Shown piece after piece: positions 24,881 to 36,800 of a stretch of DNA of 64,000 nucleotides; position 1 is the first letter of the stretch; every line of letters begins with the position of its first letter. The stretch comes from Nereocystis luetkeana. Taxonomy: Eukaryota; Sar; Phaeophyceae; Laminariales; Laminariaceae. A program made the position numbers and the translations under genes. The DNA is taken from contig JARUPZ010000019.1 in NCBI GenBank assembly GCA_031213475.1, positions 8,896,698-8,960,697 on the forward strand, in the 5' to 3' direction. The notes under the pieces are model-generated. The model was not told the DNA's origin. It worked only from the letters and a program-made list of their open reading frames with translations, and did not search any database.

Positions 24881-25772
24881 CTGTTTTTTCAGCAGTTAGT
24901 TCTGCACCGCGGTCCGGCAATATAAAATCAAACCGTGCTCCGTGCAGTAGCTACATCATATCTACCTGCCGTTCTTGAGTACGTACGTGCCAGGTATGCT
25001 TTCTACACTTAACAGTCGTAACTCTGTGCAGCCTTTCTGATCTCCTCGCGGCATTCGTATTCTATTTCATTCCAAAACGGACTTATTTTTTCTAGTATTT
25101 TTTTATTTGTTTATTTATTTCTGGTCTTCCTTGTGTTGTGTTCTCGTGCCCGGTACGCTGGCATTTCACTTGCTCTACCCATGGGATTTGCGATTATTTT
25201 CGTTTTGTTTTTTCTGTTTCACAGCAGTCTGTGACCAAAGAAGAAATAGTGTCATGGTATTCATGATTCCGTTTCCCTCTATTGTCAAGGAGGCGTGTTT
25301 CTGATGAAACGCCACGCAAATTATTTATATTGTTGTTGTTGTTCTCACATTAACTCACAATACAATGCAGTCCGTGGTCGCAGGACAGGCTCCAATAACT
25401 CTAGATAGAGTGGAAGAAATACCTCAAGTAAAACAGAGGCAAAGACAAAAAACAAGCATACGCACTCCACCACTGCGGACACCAGGGAAGCAAAAAGGAG
25501 ACTATTAATAGCAGACAAAACCTAAAAAAGAAGATGAAGCGAAGCAAAAAAACAAAACAAAACAAAAACAGAAGCAGATAGCAAAACGCAAAAAAAAAGG
25601 CAAAACGGACCATACTAACAAAGACACAAAGAGGTACAAACGGGAATGAAAGAAAAATGAAAAAAAAGAAGGGACAAAAAAGCGATAATCACGGGCGGGG
25701 GGGAAAGAAAAGACGAAAGGCAGGCACTGGAGCATACAGACACGCAAAGTTGCCCAGATGGCACCATGCTAG

Positions 25773-26417
25773 TTACTTGGGTCCCAAAGAAGGGAGTGCA
25801 TCATGACGATGATGGCCATAACCAGGCTTCAGTCTGTTGGGCAGACCGCCTCCCCCCCCTCCCCCCCCATTCCCCCTCGTCCCCCTTTCGCCCCCCTCCT
25901 CTTCCCTGCCATTCTGCGCACTCGCGTTGGCGTCAACGGCTGTGGTCGTTGTTGCAGCTATTCTATGCCGTTCTGCCGATGCCTCCTTCTCATCTGTATG
26001 CCATTTCCGCATGAAGGCCTCCGCCCGATCCTCGACCCGTCGGAACCATCTGCCGGCTTTCTGTGCTGCCTCGCGCCACCCTTCGAGCTTGATGCCGAAC
26101 TCCTTGAGGTCCTCCTCAAGGTACCTCATCCAGTCCCACTCCTGTCCTCCGGAGTAACCCTTACCCCCACCCATCTCCCCAAACATCACCCTCTTCGGCA
26201 GACGCTCCTCTCCCATGCGTGTCACAAAGCCCGCAAACAAGGGCCTACGTCTGCGTACCGTCGTCTCAACGCTTTCAGATTTTGTCCTGAGAAGCGCGCT
26301 ATCATAGGATAGAATGTGGTCTTCGCGCTTTCGTTTTCGCCAGCCGATGCATCGGAGGAGCATAAAACCCCTCTGCTCTCTGAACTCTCTGAGAGCCAGC
26401 AAATTGGGAATCATCAA
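25773..26417 (-). pseudogene. LINE-type retrotransposon 3' end, fragment 2
   Basis: The minus frame gives LLRCIGWRKRKREDHILSY, ETTVRRRRPLFAGFVTRM and EERLPKRVMFGEMGGGKG, parallel to the C-terminus of fragment 1 at 22,960-24,075, so both belong to one LINE family. Only the last roughly 200 codons remain. Confidence 0.75.
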
Positions 26418-26999
26418 GATAAGACATCAATCTCTGTGAGTGAGTACACACGTCTACGCCAACCTGCATTACAGTAGTCGGGCCTGTCCCATACTGCCCC
26501 TTTTGATATCCAGTAGGCAGCCTATATCCAGGCATACTGTCAAACGTGGCGTCGTCGGCAGGACATCTCTCTAGGACCAGGAATCAGGACGGACTTTGGG
26601 TGTACTGATGAAGCTGGGTTGAGAACGATTTAATGTGAAAACAACAAGTGTACACACTGGTACGTTTTTTCTCGTATTTTGACCGTCAGACCAATTCGCA
26701 GGAACATTCACCCCCGCGGCTTCCTGAACACGTACCCGTAGTGGTCACGAGAATCTACCCGATCCACCCGCCTTGTACTTGCCTCTACTTGAATACATCA
26801 GGTACAGTACCTGGTATAATTGATGAACGAGACGAATTCGATGTAAAAATACGCACGGAACTCTATACCAGGTACTAATAAGAGAAAAGAGAGTTTCAGG
26901 CCAAGAGCGAGCATTGGTCGGTCGTTCTATGGCTTTCGGGATAAATCAATTCGCTGTGGCATTGGATTGCACTGAGCCAAAACCGGCGCCACCGTTGAC

Positions 27000-27062
27000 A
27001 TAGTGGTTGGACCTCGTGACTACTAACCCCAAGGTCATGCCTTCGAATCCAGCCAAGGCGGA
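27000..27062 (+). other. tRNA-like sequence, probably a SINE head
   Basis: TAGTGGTTGGACCTCGTGAC and CCTTCGAATCCAGCC resemble tRNA A and B boxes at the right spacing, but arms do not pair well enough for a functional tRNA. It lies just upstream of the dispersed repeat copy 2. Confidence 0.3.
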
Positions 27063-27198
27063 GTTTTTTCTTGTGAAAAAAACGCAGAAAGCGTGAGTTT
27101 CCAAAAATCGACGCAAGAAGTCGACGAGGGAAGAACACAGGCACCTTTCGGACACGAGTGAAAACATACCTGGTATACCAGTACCAGGTAACTGAAAA

Positions 27199-27503
27199 GT
27201 CCTGCCGACGACGCCACTTGTTAAGATCAAGGTCGGGACACTTTGTATCCCCGGACAGGTGTGCCTATTAAGCTGGTACTCGTTGGTACTCACGTGTGTT
27301 GTTTGCTCACTGGTAGAGGTAGAAGAAGGGTAGCTATATTCCTTTTATCCACGGGGAGACTGAGAGCCAAGCTCGTGCCTCGCTGGGAAAACCCCTGGTT
27401 TTCCATCTAATATACGCCACCCAAGTACTACAAATACGATCCCAACACTTGAACCCAGGTAATTACCGGGCTTTCAACCTCATTCAAGGCAGTATCACAA
27501 CAT
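27199..27503 (-). repeat. Dispersed repeat, copy 2
   Basis: Reverse-complement copy of 5,970-6,273. It ends some 330 bp downstream of the SET-domain gene stop codon. Confidence 0.75.
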
Positions 27504-27836
27504 AGCAGCAACAGCGACGAAATAACTCAAACGTGGGTTACTCGTTCCGTTCGTCGCCAAAGCCACCAAGTCCGGCCCCGACAACCGGGCACCTTCATAC
27601 TTGTGCATACACCAGGTACAACGTAGCATGTCGTCTCGATCAGAAGAGCTCCGCGAGCCGCAACGCATCACACCGACGTTAAAAAATATTGGCACCTATT
27701 AATAGTGATTTCTGACACATGATATTGCAATAACTGAAAAAAGTGCTTCCTGTACGAAATGTATCGATCTCAGCGTGCATTTTGCGTTTTGCCTTTCTTC
27801 GGGCAGGTTTTATCACTGACATCGATCGATACTACT

Positions 27837-30800
27837 CTACAAAATAGCTCGATTACACGGAAGGAAACCACGGCATCGTCGTGACCCACACAAGCACAGC
27901 CTCCGCAACGCACCACCATGCGCATCACCATCGGTGCTCCCACCGCGCAAACTACCAGGCAACTCCGTCTCAGTTGAAACTTCATCGCTCAGAAGAGAAG
28001 CAGCCCCGTCGGGACAGTTTCCAATCGTGTCTGTGGGCGGAGCTCGTCGCTTCGCCTTGGGGGTCGACTCAAGCTTTTCTTCGTGGCCCCCTTCTGATAC
28101 CCCGCCCGCCGAGCCTGCAGCTCCATAGTCGTAGGTCAGCTCGCAGCCTGCTGCCAATTTTCCCAGTGTGAAGAAAGCGAGACGGGGTAGGAACGAGCCT
28201 CGCCGTATCTGCTGGTAATCAACACGGGCGCCGGGTGCGGCGGGCATGCAACAAGTAAGTGAAGATGGCATACTCATTGACTACCCAATCACGTAGTATC
28301 GACAACTCGAAAAGTAGCTTAGCGAATGGGAGGCGGAGTACGCTGGTGTCAAGGCGTAACCTGCCCTGGTTCAACTACCACCGTGCGTCGCATTTTCGTT
28401 AGAAAGTCTAGATCAGGGTTTACACAGTTAGAACCCAGGCGATATAACTGGAAAATTGTGCTCCTCTAGTTGTGTGCAAACGCGGTGTTAGGGAGACGAG
28501 CGAACCACATTCGAGGTACAATTACGCTGCTGCATATAAATACAGTACGGCGGCGGGAAGAAGGCGAGGCCAATGCAAGTATAAACAGTAAAATACAACA
28601 GGATGAGAGCGCCTTCGAAAGCGTATACCAGGGAGGGTGCAAAGGCCTGCCTTGCGAACAAGGGGATCTCACCAGGCGTAGGGTGAATTACTCGTAGTGC
28701 AGCAGTACTGGTTTATGCTACTACTGTAGGTTGCAGGGAGATAGACATATCGGTAGACATTTACCAATATTGCCCTCGAAGAAACGCATTCGAGCGCTGT
28801 TTTCAGTTCGCTTGTTTTTTTTTTGTGAAGTCGCAGTTGGAGTTGGTGAGTGTGACGAGAGAGACCAGTAGGCACCATGATCCCCACAAAACAATTGCGC
28901 ACCAACGGGATTTTTTCCGACGTATTTTGTGGACTGGCACATTCTGCCTACGAGTACTCTACTACTACTACTACTACTACTACTACGACTACGACTACTA
29001 CTAGTACTACTACGACTACTATGAATACTACCACCATTTCAGGCTCGTGGTTGAGAGTCGTGGCCCCCAATCGGTTGCACAGCAAGCAATACAGCGGGGG
29101 GTTTTTACTGCGGCTGCGACGTGTCGGTTGGGGTCGTGATCTCTAACAAGCAGTTCCGAACAACAGCATTTTCGACGTATTTTTTGTTTGTCAGCCACAT
29201 ATAAGACTCTCTCCGCTTATTATGCGTCATGTCTATCGAAAAGGAAGAATAAGGCCTTCGTATATTTGACATAATAGAGACGCACGTAGCGCAATGTCTA
29301 ACCCCAAAACCTCAGCATAGTAGATACCAGGTAGCAGTTTACTTTGGACAGAAAAATCGACAAAAATATTTTAATAACTTAGCATTAAAGTCCGTGGTTT
29401 TCTTGATAAACAGAGCTCGTACAAGAGGAGTAATTTCACACAGCGGGCAGAAAGTCATCCCAGAAACAGAGGGAGATGCGGTTTTCAAAGTGATGAAAGT
29501 ACGAGTTCCTCGCTCGCGTCTTGGGTGTGTGCCTCAGCGTTTGTTGGAGTACGTACAAAAAACTGAACATCACCAGCAGCAGCAGCACAGTAGGGCTCGC
29601 TCTCGAGCAACAGACTAATATCCAATGCTCGAATATATATATGTAGGCGTTCGTGCGGGAGGCAATATTATGAAGTTGTGCACCGCAGTAGGTAGCTCAT
29701 GAGGCCATATGCCTCGACGGAGGAAACAATAGAGTGTCTGCGCAAAAGAAAAAATATTACGAATTTTGCGTATCTATTCCCCCGTTACCGACGACTATTA
29801 ATAATCAAAAAGCGTATTCAAATTTGAATAAACATGACGAAGATACGCGTTTTTGGATAGCATATTATACTAGAGCCATATTTGTGTGATATGAGATTCG
29901 ACCGCTGCATTCTGTTCGCCGAAATCTCTCCGGACGAGTTGGATTGGCCAAGCTTGCCCCGAGAGTGGCCTGGGGCCATGTCTGCTACCGGCGGGGTTTT
30001 GCGTGAATTGCTGCCGTTGCTGCTGCATGCCTACTTTGCTGCCTGCTGCTGCACGTCACGGACTACTGCATGTAGTGTGCTGCTGGCTGTGCAGTGCTGT
30101 TGCTGTAAGCGCCGCGGCAAGCAAGCACTCCGCGGTAAGCAAGCGTTTCTGCAAACAAGCGCTGCTGCACAAGCAAGCTCTGCTGCAAGCAAGCGCTGCT
30201 TCGTGCAAGCGCTGCTGCTGCAAGCGCGCGAACCCTTGCCGCCACGCTCCTCCTGTCTTCGCCGCTACGACCCCTTTTCGGGCAGAGAGGACGACGAAGA
30301 AGAAGGAGGGCGATCTTCTCGTTGTGGCGGCGTTGCTCGCACCGTGAGTGTCGAGGAGCGCAAGTTAGATCGCACTTCTGTCTGTAGGTGCTTGCTGCCG
30401 CTTACTGCTTCTGCAGCTTGCTGCTGCTGTTGCTGTGCTGCTGTGCTGCAGGTAGGTACTTCTGCCGCTCCTGCAAGTGTTTTTTTTTCAGACATAAGAA
30501 TCCAATATTTGGCTATATTTCGTCTCCGATTATGCGCATGCTGGAAGGCTTTCGATTATGACTATCTTTCCGACGGAAATCCTTGAGAAACAAAAATATT
30601 ATGCGCACACACTATAATAACAACAAAGTCATAACGGTGAAAAAATGATACCAGGTACCTGGTATCAGGTAATCGCATTCTTCAGGCTGCAGGCTGAAAA
30701 AGAGAGCAGTCACGCGACGAGCGGAAATTGATCGATTCGAGAATCCCATTGCGCAAGTCATCAGATTTTGGCCCGACGACTTGGGTCATCAGACCAAACC

Positions 30801-33800
30801 GAAAAATGGCATGGCCTCTAAATTCAAGATGTTATCCACGACAGCAAGCAGCAGCAGCAGAACGATCGATGAGTTGGATGGTGACACAGCTGTATAGCGA
30901 CGTTGCTTCCAGCCCGACGAGCGGTCGGCGGGCGGCGCGTCTCTCCGTGGCCAGACTACAGTCGGCTGGCGCGGGCTCGGGCCTAGGTACCGAGAGAAGC
31001 GCGCTCGGCGCGCACCGTGGACACGTATTCCTAGACGACAGCAGCAGCAGTAGCAGCAGCTGCACTCAGTTGTGAAATACATTTTTGGAGCTTCAGATTT
31101 TGGCCCGATCGCATTTTCAGCTGTCAACTTCGCAAATCGAAACAGCAGTCTTCCTACTCGTATCTATGCGGAAAAATCGGATTTACTGTGGGCGCATAGA
31201 TTCGAGCAAACGCCGAGACCAGCTGTGGTTGTGGTCTGGTGCCGCGAAAAGACGCGCTGCACCGCGCGTAGGACCCAAGCGCCCGAACCAACTTTGACTG
31301 CCTTTCTTTTGGTCTGGCGGCGGAGAGACGTGCCAAGTGTGTTTTAAAAGGTCATCTTGTCTTGGTATTACGATGTGACTGACTGCCGCCGCTGCTGCTG
31401 CTGCACTTGCTGTGCCGCTGCTGTAGTCTACGAGTACGTATCCACGGAGAGGTGCGCGCCGAGTGCGCTTCTCTTGGTCTCTAGGCCCAAACCCGCGCCA
31501 GCCGACTGTAGTCTGGCCACGGAGAGATGCGCCGTCCGCTGACCGCGCGTCCGGCTGGAAGCAACGACGCTATACAGCAGTTGTGTCACCATCCAACTCA
31601 TCGATCGTTCTGCTGCTGTTTGTCGTCAGAGAACATCTTGAATTCAGAGAGCTTGCCATTTTTCGATACGAAAAACTGATCACCCAGTCGTCGGATTATA
31701 TGTCTAGGATAAGGCATCGACACCGCGGATGTCCTGGATGTTCACCGTTGGAAATAGCACAGTCTGCTCCCTGGTGCCATCGGTCTCCCTCTGCAGCTTC
31801 GCCTCCTCAAATATCACTTCATCACCTTACACCTTCACCTCACTCATTACCTCACCACCTTGCACTTTCAACGTATGCATGCTCTTCTTGTGAACTTGGT
31901 GTGATATACTATATGGTACTACACGGCTTGATATACTATATGGAACGAACACGGTATGGGATACGGGATATGTTGTTGGTGGTATGGTATATGGAAAAAA
32001 CACCCTATGTGGTATGGTATGTATTGACGGCATGGTACGGTAAAAACACAGCACTGGTATATGGTATGGTACGTCGGCGGTATGGTGGCATGGTACGGTG
32101 TCGTGAATCAATTATATTGCTAAATTTGCCTGGTGGTATGGTATGTTTCAGTATATAAAGTCCGTAAGGGTCGAATCTGTCTTACGAATATCATCTGCAA
32201 CGACCTTATATATCGACCATTGGAAAGTGTTCGAAAATATAAGCTATGCGGACAGACAGACAGACAGACAGACAGACATATATGCATTTACCGCAGCTGA
32301 GACTCAGTTGTACAAGCTGAGAATTGGCGTTAGAACAGTATCGAGATTCATATTATTTCAGGTCGTGTTTTTCCCCGACGCAATCCTAGATCTGATCGAT
32401 TTCGCCCAAATATATAACGTACACTGTATCGAGAAGGACTCCCTCTACCACCTACGTGCTTTATTCAAGACTCCAGGCATATCTATGCATCCATATCGTA
32501 GAATACGAAGCACGCTAGCGCAAGCTCGTACCACCCACTTTGATAGATCCTGGAGGAAGGATCGCTCTCCGTAGAATAATCCGAGGAGCGAGCCAGCCCT
32601 AACGGCGGCGGGAACGATCGGGTGGTTCAGCGAGATGGCTGAAACCCAGGACGCGCTGGTGCACAACGTCGAGAAGCTCACGGAGCTGGTTGCAACCCAA
32701 TCTCTTAGGATGATCGCACAGTCAAAGGCGATGGACGCCCAGTCCGTAAAGGACGGAGCAGGCCGTGAAGCTGACGGAGCTCCAAGGGGCAAGCGAAGAT
32801 GCCCCGCACCAGAAACACCGGTCGAGACCGCCAGCGCCTGATGCTCGACAAGGCGTACATACAGTCTCGGCCATCCGAAATAATGTGCCCAAATTCCATG
32901 GAGAAGCACTGCAATATCCGATATGGTAAAATAAGCTTTTGTCTCACTTCTCCATGTTTAGTTGCAGCAAAGCTGTTGTGCCGAGGCCTGTTCCTCTCCT
33001 CGTTGGTGACGAGCGAGTATGCCCAGCGAGCTGCGACGACAATACTCCGTGCGTGGTATGAGGCGGTACGCGCTTAGGCAATTGTGGTCGAAAGAGTTGT
33101 TTTCGCCCCCCTGTCAAATAAGGTCTTGAAGGGAGGGTCACCGGGTGGCTGCTGGAAGGTTGTCGAGAGGTGGTTTTAGCCTAGAGGGACTTCCCAACAA
33201 GGTATATAGCTGGAAAGTATTGAGGCCCAGCACATGTGAAAGGGGGGCAGTCCATGGGTGCGAACCGGTCGCGTAGACGATGTCGGACATGCTTGCGCGC
33301 CTTGACATCCACAAAACCGACGTCATGCTCTGTCGCCAACTCGTCCTCCATCGCCCCTCAAAGTATGACACGGGATGCCGTGTTCTGCTTAGGCGCCGCG
33401 AGGAATGCATTCCGCGTCATACTCTCGGATGAGACAGTTGGCGATTTGGTGACGGAGTAAAACCTCGGTCTTGTGAAAATCAAGGCCCGCAAGCATGTTG
33501 CCGACATCGTCTATGCGATAACGGATATTCCCCCTGGTGCATGCGGAGGGCCTCCAATGTTTCCAGCCATAGATGTTGTTGGGCAGTCGCTCTCGGCCGA
33601 AAGCACTCCTCGACAACTTTCCCGCTGCCGATCGGTGACCCTGCCTTGAAGATCTTGTTCGACAGGGGGGCGAAAACAGCTCCATCGACCAGAGTGGCCA
33701 AAGCGCATTTCGCCTCATCAATTTTACGTGCGGGGTGTCTTCGTCGCAGCTCGTTGGGCAATACTCACTCGGCACCGACGAGGACTGGAACAGCCCGCGC

Positions 33801-36800
33801 GCACGGCTACGGGGCAAGTGAACTTTTTCCGCGACATCGAACATTGCGGCGCTTCTCCGTGATACTTGGGCACGTTTCGTCGGCTGGCTGAGGCTGAATA
33901 TGCGCCTTGTCGAGCATCAGGCGTTGGCGATCTCGACCGGCGTTCCCCAGTGCGGGGTATCTTCGCCTCCCCCATGGAGCTCCGCCCACTTCACAGCATG
34001 TTCCAGTATTGGTACGGATTCGGCGGCCATCGCCTCTGACCGGGCAGACATCTTCAGAGATTGGGCTGCAACCAGCTCCGTGAACTCCTCGACCTTGCAC
34101 GTCAGCGCATCCTGGGTTTCAGACATCTCTGCTAAACTATCCGACCGTTCCCGCCACCGTCAGGGCGGGCTTGCTCCTCGGACTGCCGTCCTGAGAGCGA
34201 TCGGGGAGTTTTGTATTCAAGGGAGAACGCACCTGGTGTGTGCCATACAAAAAGGCGTGACATGCTCGGCAGCGGCAACTACACTGGAGGTTCCTACCGT
34301 TGCCCGTGGCACAAAAGGGCTTGCCGTGCCGTATCAAATGTGTTCAATATTTAGGTCTTCACAAACTAAAGCTTTCGCTGTCGGTCAGTGCATTATACCG
34401 GTACAAGGTCCCCGCTCACCACGTATACGGAAAGTGTTGGCTCGCAGGAGTGGTTGAAGAACCTCGACACATTTCCAGAGGTTGTAGCGTCTACGATCGT
34501 CTGCCAAACAATTTTCCCCTGGACAACGTTTGAACAGCAACAAGTAGGAGAGAGGAGGGGACGGATAACGCAAGAGTAAGACGCCAGATTATGTGGCTGT
34601 GTTGGGGACCCAAGTCGGCCACGTTATAGGGGGTAGACGTACGTACCACGGGGAGGGCATAAAAGTCGGCGACTTCGTGCCGTTGCGCCTTGATGGTTAC
34701 GATGCTGGAATGCGTTGCCGACCAATCGATGTATTCTGTCTTTCGCACTACTCTTTGCCGTTCGTCAAAAGACCAAACCGAGTAGTCTTCGACGGCAACA
34801 CAGTCTGGGGGTCGATACACGGAGATCGTCAAAGGCGGCAGGACCACGAACGAGCGAACACACGCGGGGAGCGCCCGAAAACAGCCTATCTCAAAAGTAG
34901 CCGCACTTTTTGTCAACAAACCGCACGGCCGTCTTAAATACTCTGGTACAAAAATAGCATCCGCAAACCGCACAGTCACGTACGTACCTGTTGGAAGAAC
35001 TCCTGCGTGGTCAAAACGTAATTTAATCCGTCTTGGTCGTAGGCGGGGACCCTCTTCCTCGCTTCCTCTACAGGTAGCGCTTCCCCGGTGTAGGTTGCTA
35101 CAAACGTTCCTCCCGCTAGAGCGTCGATAGAATACGCCCCCCACCCCTTTCGACCCATATAGCGAAGCCTCATGCGTGGGACCGCCCGCCCTCCTCCCGC
35201 TTGCGTAGTTCTAAGCCAGCATGCGGCACCGCAAGAACAACCAGCGTGGCACTCGAACAGTGGCGCAGGACCGCTGTCGTTTCAATAATCGAGCGGTGGG
35301 CGACGAGAGCGACACAGGTCAAACCCAGCTCTAATGTCGTGTTGTCTTTGTATCTGGTTTAACAAGGTCGCAGACTTTCTCTCCTATCGGTAATGAGTTG
35401 TAGAACATGACAAACGATATGGGTTGGCGTGCTGTTCCCTAGGTGTCACCTTAAAAAACGTACTTGGTGATCGGGGAATGGAAGACCGTGTGTGATAGGG
35501 TAAAGGTTATCGTTCGGTTGAGGTTTGCCAATTCGGATAGATGACCAAAATTTGGAATGGGTTTTAGAACATATAACATAGACGGCACAGCGTCCCCTCG
35601 AAGGAAGTCACGAGTTCGAAGGGCGTTGGATTACTGGGCAAAAGGAAAGGGCGCAGCAGCATGAACGACGCCGTTGAGCCTACAACAGTTGGACCTAATA
35701 GAGGACAATACGCGGCGTTCTACTGAGGGGGGCACGTCATCGGGAGTTTCAATAGTTCATCTTGTATTTTATACCAAGTTTACAGTACGACCACATTTTT
35801 TATTTGCAAAAAATGAGCTGATCAGGCTGTTTCTATGCGGTTTGATTTCGAGCTTCGGATTTGTATTTTTCGATCCCAATAATGAACGCATCTGCTTACG
35901 CAGTCCGAATATGCAAAATGTGACCGGGATTTTTTCGCTTCAAGAATCCTACGGCCCTGCGAAGTCGTCAGATTTTGACCCAAAATCCAACGCCTTGGGT
36001 CATCAGATTTTCAAATCGAAAAAGGCATGGTCTCTAAATTCAAGATGTTATCCACGACAGAAAGCAGCAGCAGAACGATCGATGAGTTGAATGGTGACAC
36101 AGCTATATACCGACGTTGCTTCGCGCCCGACGCGCGGTCGGCGCGTCTCTCCGTGGCCAGCATACAGTCGGCTGGCGCGGGCTCGGTCCTAGAGACCAAT
36201 AAAATCGCACTCGGCGCGCATCTCTCCGAAGATACAACTCGTAGGCTACAGCAGCAAGCAGTAGTCAGTCATTGTGAAATTCAAAACACCAAGGCAGGTT
36301 GACTCTAGCGCACTCGGCACGTTTCTACGCCGCCAGATCAAAGGCAGTCAACGTTGGCTCGTACGCTTGGGTCCTACGCGCAGTGCAGCGCGCCCAGCTC
36401 GTCTCTTCGCTGCGCCAGACTGCACAACAACACCAATTGATCTTGGCGTTTGCTCGAATCTCTGCACGCACAATAAATCCGATTTTTCCGCATAGGAAGA
36501 CCGTTTCGATTTGCGAACTTCACAGCCGAAAATGCGATCTGGCCAAAAACTGAAACTCGAAATCTGAACCGCATATAAAACAGCCTTACACGTAGGGGGA
36601 ACAAAACCCAGAATTGAACTCGGACCTGACAGACTTTCTCTCCTATCGATAATAAATTATACCGGGCGAAGAACCGCCGGTTCGGACCTCATTCGCCAAC
36701 GGGCACTGGGCGAGCTTCAGGCTTCAGGCGTGATCCCTAATAAATCGATTTACATGTGCAAGGCTCGGTCTGTCAATCGAACGGTAGGTGCACTTGGTGC

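Noticed and set aside
27495-27695. Minus-strand frame with CTWCMHKYEGARLSG as an extra exon
   Set aside because: It lies downstream of the SET gene stop and shares sequence with another intergenic stretch near 39,200; no splice sites or domain were evident.
29882-30586. 234-codon Cys/Leu-rich frame
   Set aside because: It is produced by CTG and GCAAGC repeats and shows no domain.
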